Source: Stichopus chloronotus
Taxonomy: Eukaryota; Echinodermata; Holothuroidea; Aspidochirotida; Stichopodidae
NCBI GenBank assembly: GCA_021234535.1
Contig: CM037843.1
Coordinates: forward strand, 39,867,200-39,931,199
DNA length: 64,000 bases
Reading direction: 5' to 3'
Positions 24,001 to 33,076 of the stretch are shown piece by piece. Within the stretch, counting starts at the first letter, position 1. Each line of letters opens with the position of its first letter. The notes beneath the pieces were generated by a model that worked only from the letters and a program-made list of their open reading frames with translations, searched no databases and was not told where the DNA came from. Position numbers and translations under genes: made by a program.

Positions 24001-25679
24001 GTGGTTAGGAGAATTGGAACTGTCTGGGGTTATGAATAAGCATTGTAGTAAGCATTTTGTGCAGTAACTTGCAGGTGTTGCATAACGATTAGAAACTGTA
24101 GGTAACTAGAATTTTTTTTATTTGGACTCAGAGCAGTCTTTTTTCAGACTGCAGTATCTGGAACTATAAACAAGGTGTTGTTGTGTGAGGTTTCAATTAC
24201 CTGCAAGGAATAAAATATGTTTGCTGTTTGTTTTATGGACCCCTTTAATTTTCAGTATAATACTCCTTTAACATTGATATGCACTGAGGTCGATTTCTAA
24301 ATGTTGGCCGTGGCATAGTGCTGTACCTCAGTGTAACTTTTATTTGCATCTCCGCCACAAACACACATGAGGCATTTTAGTTTAAAAATCACTTGAATTG
24401 TCCCAAACGGTATTTGTCTATCATAACACTCACATGTCTTCCATGATTTGTAGCCGTCATGGTAATTGTTTCATCTAAAAGCAAGGGAAACTGATGTTTG
24501 CAAGTCTTGACTTCTCTTTAGTCCTTTTCTAGTCACTCTTGTTTCATCTTGTAAATACATTGTAAGTATTCTACATAGAATTTGCTTAAAATAAAGAAAA
24601 GAAAAAAAATTGAATACATGTCTCATCCAACAAGTCCATGACTAGCCAATCAAATAACTGGATGCTAACATAAGAACTTCCAGAAGGCAGAAGGGGTGTG
24701 CAAAAAAAAAACAAGGTGTAAGAAATGTGATCTCATTTGAATTTCAAGCATATTTAAGTTGGGATATTAAAAAATGTATTGATGAAAAGACCACGACAGG
24801 CACTAATTGTATTTTAACATAGAAAAGCAGCAAGATGTGGAAACGTACTTAAATGTTATAGTTACGTGACAAGAAATGTCCCTTGAATTGTGCATGATAG
24901 TAATTCATGCTGGATTCTTCAGTCTGGTTATGTAAGTTCCTCAAAATGGTGAAATACTCCTAAAACTGGCGTTAGAAAATGTTATGTGAGATAAGGTGCC
25001 ATTGCAATCTTTCTACATGATGAAAGATAGGCATCTATACAAAGTAGTTTAACTGTTAATGTCAAGTTTTAATGCTAATTGAGATGCAAAGTTACAAGTC
25101 TTTGTCCAGAGATTTAGCCCACAACTGTAACAAGTAATGCATCAATTAATGAGACTTGACGCCCACATTAAGTGCACCTTTTCAAACGCAGTTGATGTGT
25201 ACACCCCCTCACTTTCAGTCAGCTGATAGTGTGACTTCTTGTTTCCCAAGTCATATTCTAGAATACTGCCCCCACTCAATTCTTGACCCATTCTTCAGAC
25301 ATCTGCAAGATCTACCATTTTGTATTGGAAGTATCGGGTTAATTTGTAACCGTGGCTTTGTTGCCACTCAAAATTTCCATGAAAGATTATTTCGTCATAA
25401 CAATGAGATGAGTCATGAGAAAATTAAAGTTTGAAGGTAAATTTCTGCGAAATGCAGATTTTCCATGTCTTTTTTTTAATGGTTTACTCTTACTTAAGTT
25501 GATTGGGCAAGCTAATAGTACTTGAAGTTGTGCTGGCTTTATGTAGTAGGATTAACAAAAGTAATGCTCTGCACTTGTTTTTGATCTTTCATTTTTAGGT
25601 TATTAAATCCCTCCTGGAAGAAGATGATTTATTTCAAGAGCAATTACTCAACAGTGATTGGCTGAATGGAGAAGAGTGA
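1..25679 (+). CDS. Unrecognised multi-exon gene, 3' part (coding span)
   Basis: This is the span of an interrupted gene whose 5' part lies before the window. Predicted coding segments are 1-39, 1804-1943, 4825-4935, 5185-5289, 8902-8979 (doubtful), 12213-12302, 22349-22516 and 25599-25679, giving about 269 codons. Every segment is bounded by AG and GT and the frames join without a stop. The first junction is phase 1 (G plus AT makes an Asp codon) and all later ones are phase 0. The product is helical-looking and hydrophilic in the first half (rich in Leu, Gln, Ser and Arg) and strongly acidic in the second half, ending in a short acidic tail with a Trp. I see no signal peptide, membrane segment or catalytic motif. 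I do not recognise the family and assign no function. Because all internal segments are phase 0 multiples of three, any one could be skipped without frameshift. Introns range from 0.25 to 10 kb and carry most of the repeats listed separately. Confidence 0.65.
40..1803 (+). other. Intron 1, no gene seen
   Basis: AT-rich sequence between the GTAAAA donor at 40 and the CAG acceptor at 1801-1803. It holds a short G tract at about 1612-1621. I see no coding segment and no repeat with a partner in the window. Confidence 0.5.
1804..1943 (+). CDS. Internal exon 2, unrecognised gene
   Basis: A strong acceptor (T-rich tract then CAG at 1801-1803) precedes 140 nt open only in the frame that needs one base from the previous exon. 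It ends AGA GAG before a GTATGG donor at 1944. It encodes about 46 residues: a Leu/His/Gln/Ser-rich helix-like stretch (LLKSFIHHLEYN, then an Ala-rich SSAAAE) followed by a basic Arg-Ser-Lys-Lys-Arg-Glu end. It leaves in phase 0, as do all later exons. Confidence 0.7.
2030..2330 (+). repeat. Interspersed repeat family E, copy 1
   Basis: This segment in intron 2 is similar over roughly 250 bp, in the same orientation, to 46690-46960. Shared words include ATTGCTACCC, CAGTTTCACT-like and AGAGGCAAAGCA-like stretches in the same order. Both copies give short ORFs with a matching IATxIQSFT peptide, which reflects shared DNA rather than a proven gene. No terminal repeats were identified. Confidence 0.6.
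2870..3960 (+). repeat. Possible diverged direct duplication in intron 2
   Basis: Blocks near 2875-3020 and 3785-3950 share ordered words (GTGGYAGTTGCTTTCTAG-like, then GACAGTGTGACACTGCT-like, then CTGYGGTAGGA). They look like diverged copies of one sequence about 0.9 kb apart in the same orientation. This was judged by eye only. Confidence 0.35.
3359..3404. repeat. (TC)n/(TCTG)n microsatellite
   Basis: A run of TC dinucleotides followed by four to five TCTG units. Short ORFs on both strands across it are artefacts of the repeat. Confidence 0.9.
4450..4585 (+). repeat. Short minisatellite in intron 2
   Basis: Three to four imperfect units contain GGATCTGAAGCAGGC and, in two units, AAAACGGGCATTTA. 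Unit length varies from about 25 to 50 bp. It lies about 240 bp before exon 3 and has no sign of coding use. Confidence 0.75.
4825..4935 (+). CDS. Internal exon 3, unrecognised gene
   Basis: The acceptor is a pyrimidine-rich tract ending CTCAG at 4820-4824 and the donor is GTAAGG at 4936. The 111-nt exon encodes 37 residues in phase 0: a basic/acidic start (REESLQR), then a hydrophobic helix-like segment (VPTVVDAITSIL), then Cys-Asp-Ser-Thr-Asn-His-Ile-Phe-Arg-Arg. The open frame extends 5' through the polypyrimidine tract, so the exact acceptor is a judgement based on tract quality and phase. Confidence 0.7.
5185..5289 (+). CDS. Internal exon 4, unrecognised gene
   Basis: The acceptor is ACACAG (ending 5184) and the donor GTAAGT at 5290 is near consensus. 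The 105 nt are open only in phase 0 (both other frames have stops) and encode 35 residues with a helix-like stretch (EVAQFLTERLTAMTEPLGYI) followed by charged RREDDLK. Intron 3 before it is only 249 bp. The two consensus splice sites and single open phase make this one of the better supported exons of the gene. Confidence 0.75.
5290..8334 (+). other. Intron 4, first part, no firm gene
   Basis: AT-rich intronic sequence. A 50-bp exon-like stretch at about 6646-6700 (TTTTTTCAG acceptor, CCGCAG/GTTCAG end) is open, but its phase fits neither neighbour, so I do not call it. A GC-richer patch at about 6850-7050 carries no recognisable element. The ORF on the minus strand at 7383-7778 resembles nothing I know. 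Confidence 0.4.
8902..8979 (+). CDS. Doubtful internal exon 5, unrecognised gene
   Basis: A phase 0 reading from 8902 to a CAG/GTATTG donor at 8980 encodes 26 residues containing MDVNHLYKLFDHVQATVEQ, which looks protein-like. The frame stays open to about 9022 with an acidic, proline-rich continuation. The required acceptor (GGGAAG, ending 8901) has a weak pyrimidine tract. A better-looking acceptor (GATGTAG, ending 8920) would break the frame. The segment sits at the centre of the 8335-10146 inverted-repeat structure and 43 bp before a TTAA MITE. Skipping it joins exon 4 to exon 6 in frame, so it may be optional, misplaced or spurious. Confidence 0.35.
9027..9647. mobile_element. TTAA-flanked MITE, 621 bp
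   Basis: The terminal inverted repeat AGGGGAAATCAGGGTTT is perfect at both ends (9027-9043 and 9631-9647). Each end abuts TTAA (9023-9026 and 9648-9651), the expected target-site duplication of TTAA-specific DNA transposons (piggyBac or Kolobok superfamilies). The interior has no transposase ORF. It is nested in the larger foldback, so it inserted later or was captured there. Confidence 0.88.
11256..11621. mobile_element. TTAA MITE family B, copy 1
   Basis: The left end AGAGGCACAGTGAG and right end CTCAATGTGCCCCT are inverted partners. The right flank is TTAA (11622-11625) and the left flank TTAT looks like a mutated TTAA. The interior is homologous to 48664-48919 (ATTCATGTGCACTCAGCCAGT, ATGCTA..ATTGTCATGTG and ATTGATATTAACTC-like blocks in order) and, in its right half, to 57660-57854. 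It is non-coding. Confidence 0.8.
12213..12302 (+). CDS. Internal exon 6, unrecognised gene
   Basis: A T-rich tract and AAAG acceptor (ending 12212) precede 90 nt in phase 0, ending GAT CAG before a GTGAAAG donor at 12303. It encodes 30 residues rich in Asp, Glu, Ser and Thr with small residues (PAEDTLTPS, LTEDHLAASS), probably disordered. The acceptor region contains TTAAAGGGGC, the same word that forms the ends of nearby TTAA MITEs. This may be chance. Confidence 0.6.
12303..13009 (+). other. Intron 6, first part, no gene seen
   Basis: AT- and pyrimidine-rich sequence ending in a short (AT)n run at about 12930-12950. No coding segment or repeat partner was found. Confidence 0.5.
13010..13317. 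mobile_element. MITE with about 105-bp inverted arms
   Basis: The arms 13010-13119 and 13212-13317 are near-perfect inverted copies over about 105 bp (outer CACGTGATAAATTAG, inner CAGACAACTGGCATACAAC), around a 90-bp centre. The ends sit in TA-rich DNA, so a TA target duplication is possible but cannot be fixed. There is no ORF. High arm identity suggests a fairly recent insertion or arm conversion. Confidence 0.88.
13318..14957 (+). other. Intron 6 stretch, no gene seen
   Basis: AT-rich sequence with T tracts (about 13738-13756) and A tracts (about 14070-14085). The 116-codon ORF on the minus strand at 14252-14602 has no recognisable domain and no splice context. I see nothing else. Confidence 0.45.
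14958..15264. mobile_element. TTAA MITE family A, copy 1
   Basis: TTAA at 14954-14957 and 15265-15268 bound a 307-bp element. The subterminal inverted arms (AATTCCAGTCAAG, then CATTTCAAACCATTT) span about 14968-15018 and 15207-15258. The inner part, CACAGAGATCACGGTCAATTAC onward, is homologous to 50800-51001, confirming a dispersed family. The 109-codon ORF across it is a by-product of the repeat. Confidence 0.88.
15265..15689 (+). other. Intron 6 stretch, (AT)n near end
   Basis: No coding segment seen. A short (AT)n run at about 15669-15688 abuts the Penelope-like fragment. Confidence 0.4.
15690..16155 (-). mobile_element. Penelope-like retroelement 3' fragment (GIY-YIG end)
   Basis: Reading the minus strand from about 16155 to a stop at 15978, the peptide contains GKHFQF, then FELIGLEKI, then REEVELKWIYCLSTFDPVGMN. 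This HF..IGIEKI..RE..WI..L.T..P.G.N arrangement is the C-terminal part of the GIY-YIG endonuclease of Penelope-like elements. The remaining 290 bp (15690-15977) would be 3' UTR and include a CGACGTTTC motif I associate from memory with such element ends. The reverse transcriptase and the GIY-YIG catalytic N-terminal half are missing, so this is a 5'-truncated dead copy in antisense to the host gene. The family call is from memory of the motif. Confidence 0.7.
16173..16222. repeat. Short hairpin repeat
   Basis: AGATGACCAAAAATGGCACTC and its inverted partner GAGTACCAGTTTTGGTCATCT form a 50-bp near-perfect palindrome with almost no loop. It may be a tiny MITE remnant adjoining the retroelement fragment. 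Confidence 0.75.
16223..19389 (+). other. Intron 6 stretch, no gene seen
   Basis: AT-rich sequence without a supported exon, RNA gene or paired repeat. Several ORFs of 60-80 codons occur on both strands as expected by chance. Confidence 0.4.
19390..19720. repeat. GC-richer repeat-like patch in intron 6
   Basis: A local rise in GC with G- and C-runs and the word CATACCTCCCAA, which also begins the element at 26337. No inverted end was paired here. It is probably a transposon fragment, class unknown. Confidence 0.35.
21666..21957. mobile_element. MITE with CAGTGGCATAACCAG ends
   Basis: The 15-bp ends CAGTGGCATAACCAG (21666-21680) and, inverted, CAGGGGCATAACCAG (21943-21957) match at 14 of 15 positions and enclose 292 bp without an ORF. 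An inverted internal copy of the word (CCACTGGTTATG) lies at about 21769. Ends of the form CAGTGGCGTARCCAG are common on animal DNA transposons, but I could not find a clear target duplication. Confidence 0.7.
22349..22516 (+). CDS. Internal exon 7, acidic, unrecognised gene
   Basis: An unusually long T tract (about 22320-22344) leads into a TTTTAAAG acceptor ending 22348. The 168-nt exon is open in phase 0 and ends GAA GAG before GTATTA at 22517. It encodes 56 very acidic residues with repeated Asp/Glu-Leu patterns (LEEVDDLDLLEALEE, then ETDDIEEGLL). This resembles a low-complexity acidic or short helical interaction segment. No family is recognised. Confidence 0.7.
22517..23144 (+). other. 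Intron 7, first part, no gene seen
   Basis: AT-rich intronic DNA with no exon or paired repeat identified. Confidence 0.4.
23145..24050. mobile_element. Foldback element with about 240-bp imperfect arms
   Basis: The left arm 23145-23390 and right arm about 23800-24050 are inverted copies. The best block is CCCCAGACAGTTCCAATTCTCC with CACCTAC..AGCCTGTCT, followed by TCCACATGTGTTAT-like, TACGAGCTGCTCTGCATCTTTC and TAGCTTAGGGT-like words in order. There is no transposase ORF in the central 400 bp. Arms diverge by roughly a fifth by eye, so it is old. It lies wholly in intron 7. Confidence 0.82.
24051..25598 (+). other. Intron 7, last part, no gene seen
   Basis: AT-rich sequence up to the last coding exon. 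A 92-codon ORF at 25156-25434 has no recognisable domain and no splice sites that fit the gene. No paired repeats were found. Confidence 0.4.
25599..25679 (+). CDS. Last coding exon, unrecognised gene
   Basis: A pyrimidine-rich tract ending TTTTTAG (25598) precedes 26 codons and a TGA at 25677-25679, again phase 0. The C-terminus is acidic with aromatic residues (SLLEEDDLFQEQLL, then SDWLNGEE). Such Leu/Phe/Trp-with-acid tails often act as short binding motifs, but that is inference only. The 3' UTR should follow, and I could not pick a convincing polyadenylation site. Confidence 0.7.
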   Translation, partial: VIKSLLEEDDLFQEQLLNSDWLNGEE

Positions 25680-26336
25680 TTCCTGTCAATTTTTAAATAT
25701 CCATGGCTTAGAGCTTTACATTTACTGTATGGGTCCAGATTAGATTAAGGAGACATTGTTAATTGGGGAGTTGTTTAGTCTCTTAATCAATGTAAACTAA
25801 TATTCAGACAGTAAGAAATAACTATCAGAAAGATGTTAACATTGCATGTGTTTCCACTAAGGTTCATCTGCACACTGTTAAATATTGTCATTCAATTTGG
25901 GTGGTATCAAATATCTGAATTTTGTGTATTACACTCTACTCAAGCCCTTCCTCTCTCTTTTTCCTGTTTCCTTCTCCCCAACCCCCTACCTTCTTTTTCA
26001 TTCATGTTTCCCTGGTTAACTTTCATCACCTGTTTCGAGAGTATCTGTTCCTGGTCAGTAGTAGTCATACTGAAAATACTTCGTTTCAGTTCTAGTTTGC
26101 GTACAATAACAGTACTGCCAACGTTTACTTGGAACACCAAAATGTGATTCTGGCATTCATATTCGGGATTCAGTGTTCATAGATAAGTCGATATCAGATT
26201 TTGTATCGAACACCAACTTGAAAACATGTATTTACTATTGTCTATCATTGTTTTGGGATTTCATCTCTGTGTGCATACCAAACATTGAGATATCTGCTGT
26301 AATTTTCTATTAGATTTTCACTTCTAGAAGTCAAGT
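25680..26336 (+). other. Presumed 3' UTR of the plus-strand gene
   Basis: Sequence following the TGA at 25677. No AATAAA was found in this stretch, so the UTR end is not placed. The ORF at 25833-26147 is low-complexity (Pro/Ser/Leu/Phe) and not supported as a gene. Confidence 0.35.
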
Positions 26337-26766
26337 CATACCTCCCAAGTGACCCGCATTTCGTGGGTTTGACCCGCATTTGAGCACCCAAACCCACTGA
26401 CCCGCCCAGCCCTCTGAAACACCCGCATTTCAAATCGTCCCAGTCTTGGGAATGCCACCCACAAATATCAAGCACTGTAAATTTACCGGAAACTTCCAAC
26501 TCTACACACAAACTCAACTATTTCATAGCAGGCCTACATTCCCTGATCACGCTGCAGTGCATCCTTCAAGTGCTACATTTGTTGTAGCATCACCCTAAAC
26601 TTCTTTGCTAAAAAAGTGCCACCAAATTGCGTTTAGACACTTCTAAAATTCAAAAATTTTTGAAAAGGGGAGGGGGCCCTTATACCCCACCCCCAGGCCA
26701 GCGGTCCACTGACGGACAGGTCAGAGGAGGACCCGCATCTAGCCTCTCGGAACATGGGAGCTATGT
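26337..26766. mobile_element. GC-rich element with CATACCTCCCA ends
   Basis: CATACCTCCCAAGT near 26338 and the complement of AACATGGGAGCTATG near 26752-26766 form a short imperfect inverted pair. The interior has at least four copies of ACCCGCAT and is clearly GC-richer than its flanks. It is likely a non-autonomous DNA transposon. Boundaries are approximate. Confidence 0.5.
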
Positions 26767-27324
26767 CAAAAAGATCGTTCATATCTAGCTGTGGTTTTGT
26801 GTCATGTCTTCACCAATTTGGTCAGATGACTTTCTAAACAACCACTTTTCGAAAATGCTGTATGAGAGCATGTAATTTAGAGCACACCGTATTGTGACGT
26901 GACAGTGAAGGAATTTTGGAGTGTTGTTACAAGGTTCCATCCATGCTATATGTGTTGGGGAAAAAAAATTCATCATAACGTCATCAACATCTCATGCTCA
27001 TAAAATGACCGCATCAGTTTTGACAATACTTGCCAGTCTGCACAGCTGCTTGACACATAAGCATACACTGTGGTGTAATGTGTCCTTTTGGTTAAAATGC
27101 AGTTTATATGGAGACTGGGTGAAAAGGTGAAGAATCCGTAAGTGTTCTGTGATTGGGAAGTATCACATCAATGAATCAGTCCACTTCTTTTATAACTTGC
27201 TTTGACTGATGTATCTATTACTATATAGGTGCTGACTTTCTGCAATGTTGAATATTAAGCACAAGCTTGACCATTGTTGTTTGCACCAGGCAAATATCTT
27301 GAACATTGTATCTTTGCCTTATAC

Positions 27325-27742
27325 CAGGGGTGGCCAAGACTTTTATTAAATCACGGGGCCACATTGTCAGTAACTTCATGGCGGGCCGCAGTTCGCAAGC
27401 CTGCTGACTTTTCTTCTCTACATACCATCATTACAGGAAAAACAAACTTGTGGCCACGGAAGCGTGCAAGGAGTTGGGCAATGGAATTGTAACAATCAGT
27501 GTCTCGGCATGCATGCAGACGTATTCATCTGAAGGCGAAAGCCAAAAAACATGAAAAATTGATAATATCGGCATACGCAGCAAAATGTAAGTTATCACGG
27601 TGCTGTTGTATGGATAATATATATCTATTACTACTTTGTTTTTCTTAAATTCTTATTGAGGCCTTAGATGGCGGATTGGTTGTCACATGATGGTCCTCCA
27701 TAGACCGCATTTAATTCACAGGCCACAGGTTGGCAACCTCTG
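27325..27742. mobile_element. hAT-like MITE, 418 bp
   Basis: The ends CAGGGGTGGCCAA (27325-27337) and, inverted, CAGAGGTTGCCAA (27730-27742) fit the CAGRGGTNGSCAA termini typical of animal hAT transposons. GGGCC-type subterminal words follow on both sides (CACGGGGCCACATT; AATTCACAGGCCACAGG inverted). No transposase frame is present. The flanking octamers do not match, so a target duplication is lost or was never there. Confidence 0.75.
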
Positions 27743-28559
27743 CTCTAAGAGATATGAAGCTATGGTATAAGTTTGTGAAAAAATGTAATCATCCATGTTC
27801 TTAGATTGTTTTTTCCCCCTGTGAATTACAGTTAAATTTTTTTACTTCTCAGTTGAAGCTTGGTAACTTTTAGGAGACAAAGGACCTTTTTAGTACCTGC
27901 AAGTGTTTTCAAGTTATATCATATTCCTCCTCTAAATGTGGTCAACCTGCAAATTGTTAAAATAAAAGTACCTATGTACTTGGTCCCAGTGATGTTAGTC
28001 AATAGATGTTCTCCAAACCTGAAGAACACAGAAAATGTAATCCTTTGTTTGTTCCTTTAGGCTGAGACAAAGTTTGAATTTAAAATTGTTTTCAGTTAAA
28101 CAGGAGACGTCTGCACTACAGCAAAATTGATATCCATAACAAAAGTCCCATAAATTGCCCATATGATAAGTGGAAATTGCACAGGACTTTAGACATAACC
28201 AATGCAAAACTATAGCAAACTGGCCTTGAGAGTCTTCATTTTGTGTTTTGTCCCTCTTGTTTGTATCTAATAATGTATCTAATAAACATTGACCACTTCT
28301 GTAAAATATACCAAGTTTGCTCATTTGTGATATTGTAAGCCACATCTACATACTAATTACCTATGAGGATTTTGTCAGCAGAGGATCCCATAAAGGAGCA
28401 TGTTCAGGTTGACTGAATGATATTAGCTTGCAGTGAGTTTTCTGATATTCCTCACAGGTTATTGAATGTTTGTATCATTAAAAAGGGAATACAATATTGA
28501 AAGTATCAGTAATATTTACAGCAAGAAAGTTTTATCAAACTATACCATGTATTTGGGAA

Positions 28560-28740
28560 AAACATATCACTCAGGTAAAGGGGGGAGAGCAACTACCCCA
28601 CGTGGCGGACGAACTTTTTTCGCCCAGCTTATCGCTACGAAAAAACTAAGGGCGGCAGCCAAAGAGAGGTGGCAGCCACAGAGGCGCTACGTAGGCTAGA
28701 GGGCAACCTGAAGACATGTAGAGCCCTGCTACATAGTACA
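28560..28740. other. GC-richer patch, unexplained
   Basis: A locally GC-rich block with words such as CCCCACGTGGCGGACG and GGCGGCAGCC amid AT-rich DNA. Frames on both strands are open for 60-90 codons but none resembles a known protein. It could be a transposon fragment. Confidence 0.3.
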
Positions 28741-28840
28741 CATACACAAAATATAAAAAGGCAAACACACAAATGTATATTTGGCATGTTTCATGCATAT
28801 TTCTTAAATACTGCCATTGGTACAAATATTTGTACACTTT

Positions 28841-31800
28841 TTTTTTTATTTTTTAAACTGTTCTTTTTCTCATGGCTGATTAAGGTGATTACAAGTCTTT
28901 TTCAATTATTTTTCTTAAAATCTCTGTACATGTTCTTTTGATATTAACTCTGGTCACCCCATCCATAGCTTTACACTGTACAATGGATAAACATTAAATA
29001 AGCAGTCCCATATGAAAATGTCTCCATGGAACACAAAACAAAACCATCAAATGTTCTCACCTCTTTACAAATATTCTTTTAACAGAATAAAGTAAAAGTT
29101 ATACTTCATGAAACAAAGGGGATGTTCAAGTGACAAGAGCAACAAAATTATCTACTGCCCTCTATTACAACATCAGGGAAGTAGAGACGACACACACATA
29201 ATGCAAAAACTACACACAAAAAAGGCTAGCTTAATTAAGCTGAAAATTCATATTTTGATTTTATAAAGTATTGTAAGAATGAACCGTGCAGTTTTTAAAA
29301 TTAATCACTATTAAACAAAAAAAAAACACTGGAGCGACAGCAACACTTCTGTCAACTGAAATGTGGGAAATATGACAAAATTTCCAATTAAAACAACAGT
29401 TTGTTTGAACACAAGGTGAAAAACCTTAACAGCAATAGAGAAAACAATAGCTTCAAAATCTCCCATATTCAATTAAATTATCAAATATTAAATTTGCTCT
29501 GGCATAAAACTTTGAAGCTCTCCCTTTGAATAATAAAACATTTTTTACTTCTTGACTTAGTTTACTGTTTGAGCCAATGTTCAATTGACATTAAAATTGT
29601 ACCACTATTTTAAAAGATCACAACCATAAACTAGAAACTTTCCTTAAAAAGCCTGCGACTTAACACTCAATCGACTAAAAAGAAAAAAAGGTGCAGCTCT
29701 CACACACAAAGTTGTGATCAGCCTTCCATAGTGTCTCTGTGTATTATATCTTTCCTGCATGTTGTGTAATAGCAAGGATGAAATCTGTCCCTAAGTTTGG
29801 ACTGTTGAAACAGGAAAATTGCACAATGACCACAAAACAATGTGCAACAATTAACTCTTACAACAGTTAACTTGGAGGTATCTGAGGAAGTTGAATACAG
29901 ATAGTAACTTACTAAAATAAAAAGTTTGATAAGTCCATCAGTGTATCACTTTGGTCAAATATGTTGGTCAAAGAGTAACAAATAAAGTGTCCTTCAGTCC
30001 TACGAAATTGGGTAAAAGAGGAGGAAATACACTTCTCACTACGTGCAATTGACTTACAATGAGATATCATTTGAGACAATTTTTTGGAGAGGATTTGTAA
30101 GATCAATGAGGTCCGAATGTTACCCTTGATGACTTCAGTTTAAATAGTTCAAAACTTCCTCAACCATGTTGGGTAGTTTAGCAACTTTTATTGAAACAGG
30201 ATATCAGTTGCAAAAAACAATTTTTAGTCACCCCCAATGAAATGATAACATCAAATATGCCCCTATAGAAGGGGCATTTGAGGCATTTATCAAAGTGTCA
30301 GACTACCAAATGGGTTCCTAAATATTGTGTTGGCGATTACCAAATGCTAGAATTCTGAAATGAGTAATTCAAAGTCACTCTATCTCACTACTACTTCCCC
30401 TCACTACTACTCCCCCCTCCCCACCCCTTTGTTCCTTTCCTGTCCACAAGTCACTAGAGATAGACAAAACAGAAACATGAAAAAAAGTATAATTTGTAAG
30501 AAACAACTTCACAAGAATAAATACAGAGAGGACAGTAAACTGAGTAGGAAGGTAGAACCATGAACACACATACATACAACCAGCATATAGCAGCAGAGCA
30601 CTACAATCAATGAGAGTAGGAAGATGACAACAATAATGATATTAATAGCTGCTTCTACTTGTTGAGGAGGAGGATGTGGCAGTGGAAGAGGAAATACAAG
30701 ACCTTTGTACACTTTACTGCTGCCTTATGTACTACTAAGTATGTGCCTGAGATAAAGAACATTGACCTTAACAAGTACATGCATGCCACAAGCACCTAAT
30801 AAACAACTGTAGTGGAATGTTAAAAAGAAACAGAGTAAAAAAAAAAAAAATGTGGTTCATCCGAATTGTCATCATTCCCCAGAAAGGAAAGACAAGTAAT
30901 GATCACATCAAACTTTGGAGTGAGCAAAGAACGTTCACCTCACAAAGCGCTTCATATGGCAATAGTCTTCAAGCTACACAAGTCCATTGAAACACACACA
31001 CAGAAAGGTACAGATCAGATGTATTATTCAAGCACGAAGAGTGACTGAAGTTGTGCCAAATAAAGGAGAAAAAAAAAATTTTCTTTATAAAGAGTACTTT
31101 GTGTTTGGATGATGCAGCAGCAGCATATAAGATGATGAAAAAGAATTAAGTTGAGGTTTCAACGAAGGAAAAAGTAATGTTGGTTCTAAAAAAGTTAACT
31201 TAAATTTCCTGCTAAATTGTCAAAATAGATTTTTAAAGTGTGATGCCTTTTACACACCACAACCTCAGTGACTTAGCAACTGACTGTTTGTTTATTCATG
31301 AACAATACATATTGTACAATGTCACGTGACAGGTGGTAGACTTTCAAATCTAACAATATTGTATCATATCAAATGTGTTTTAAAATGTTACTCTCACAAA
31401 TAATACAATTGCAGAGAGCAACCATGTGAAGAAAAGTTCCTCACAAAATAAAAAGGGTTAAGTTTCTGTAAACAACAGACACTTTTTGCCTGTTTTTCAA
31501 GCGAATAACTTCAGCCTTAAAGAATACCATATAATGCTCTGAAAAAAGTAATTTTATCTATGGCTATTAACAATAATGCTCTACTCCTACTGAGTCACTT
31601 TTGAACAAATATCTTCAAAAACAACTGATAGGAATGGGTTAACATCAATTTCTCTTCTGTTTCACTTAGTACAAGGACTACTCAAGGAAGATTGAAACTT
31701 GGTTCAAAACACCTGTTTGCTTTTAAAAAAGTGTGTTTAATAAAGAGTTAGGCTGCAACCATGAACTCCATGGATGAAATCTCTGCCATTGGTCATGTAG

Positions 31801-32368
31801 TAGAAAAAGGTACTAAATGTCTTTCAGCAGATCAGGAAATTGCATTGGCATGATAGGATAGTGATACATTTGAAGGAAACAGATTTGTATATTTCACTGC
31901 AATGGAAACATTTGGGCGCTAAAAACAGGTATCGACAGAGAGTACATGGACAAACTTTAGCATTTGTTATCATCCTCTGCTATCATCAAAACCAATATTG
32001 TTAAAATCTCTCTTCAAATATTCTTGGGCAAAAAATATAAAGCATTCATTAAACTATTGAATAAAATCACCATTAATAAGCACTTCCCATGATCTTTTGA
32101 TATTTCTATCAGCATAATTTACTGACTTAAAGGCAATCACGATTTCATTTTAATCATAAAATGAAACAAGATGAATAACTGTACACAAATTATCCATCCT
32201 CATTCATTCATAAAATGTGGCCTGTCCTGCCTTTCACATATAGTTGCACAACCATGAACTTAGGAACATGTGCACAATGTAATTTGGACACCTGGACTTT
32301 AAAAGTTAACCCAAAGAAGTTGGTTCTACACACAAACATATAGTATGACCTGTGCTCTCTACTATATT
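28841..32368 (-). other. Possible long 3' UTR of SPRED or intergenic DNA
   Basis: AT-rich, with few paired repeats compared with the rest of the window. Reading the minus strand downstream of the SPRED stop, AATAAA occurs near 31292-31297 and again near 28850-28856. The second is followed by the T-rich/GC-rich change at 28740-28840. A 3' UTR of 2.7 or 5.2 kb is possible but not proven. Within this stretch I see no exon. Confidence 0.35.
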
Positions 32369-33076
32369 CAGGGAGCTGTTATTTAGATGGAGGCAGTAAG
32401 CTTTGAAGTGAGGTTAGTGCCGCCAAGGTCATGCCGTAATCTGTTCTTTGTATAGTAAGCGAAATTTCTAAGGACTTACACCGGATTAGGAGATAAACAC
32501 AATGACAGCTCTGTCGTCTGCTACGGCAACAGAACTTCACTTTGACTTTCCCTACTGCTACAACATTGCCAGTCGTCACGGAAATAAATGCGTTTTTCGG
32601 CCTTTCGACGCTCGGTGACTCGTATGACCATGCAATATTTGGTTTGTTTATCAAACCATAAAAAAGAATTGATGTCTCGCCATTTCTGGAAACTTGAGGA
32701 AACTTCTCGTCTATTTGTCAAAAACAGACTTTTGCCTTTGTAGCTCATTTGCATGCGCTAACTTCTATAGGAACGGGCTAAAGGTAATCATTCATATCAA
32801 TTAAACAGTCGTTTTGAGTTGCATGCCATCTGCTCTTTAAGGATTGGCGGTACAAACCTACATATCAAAGCATTGTTCGGAGCGATCTTCTTGTTCAAGA
32901 ATAAGCTGACTTTAATGACGGTGCTAGGTAAATTGTATTGAACTGCTAATGTCAAATAAAGGAAAGAAATACCTTTGAGCTAATTGCACAGCTTATCATC
33001 ACTCAATTGAGGGATCTTAAAGTATTAGCATTAAGTTAATTTTCTGTACTCTCTCCATCTAAATAACAGCTCCCTG
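32369..33076. mobile_element. 708-bp DNA transposon with perfect 24-bp TIRs
   Basis: CAGGGAGCTGTTATTTAGAT plus GGAG occurs at 32369-32392 and, perfectly inverted, at 33053-33076. CTATAT lies beside both ends (32362-32367 and 33077-33082), offset by one base on the left, and is a possible target duplication. The interior after the left end resembles the sequence at 63739-64000 (CCGCCAAGGTCATGCCGTAATCTG against CACCACCAAGGTCACTTTGTAATCTG-like). ORFs in it are broken. The intact TIRs suggest a young insertion. Confidence 0.88.
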
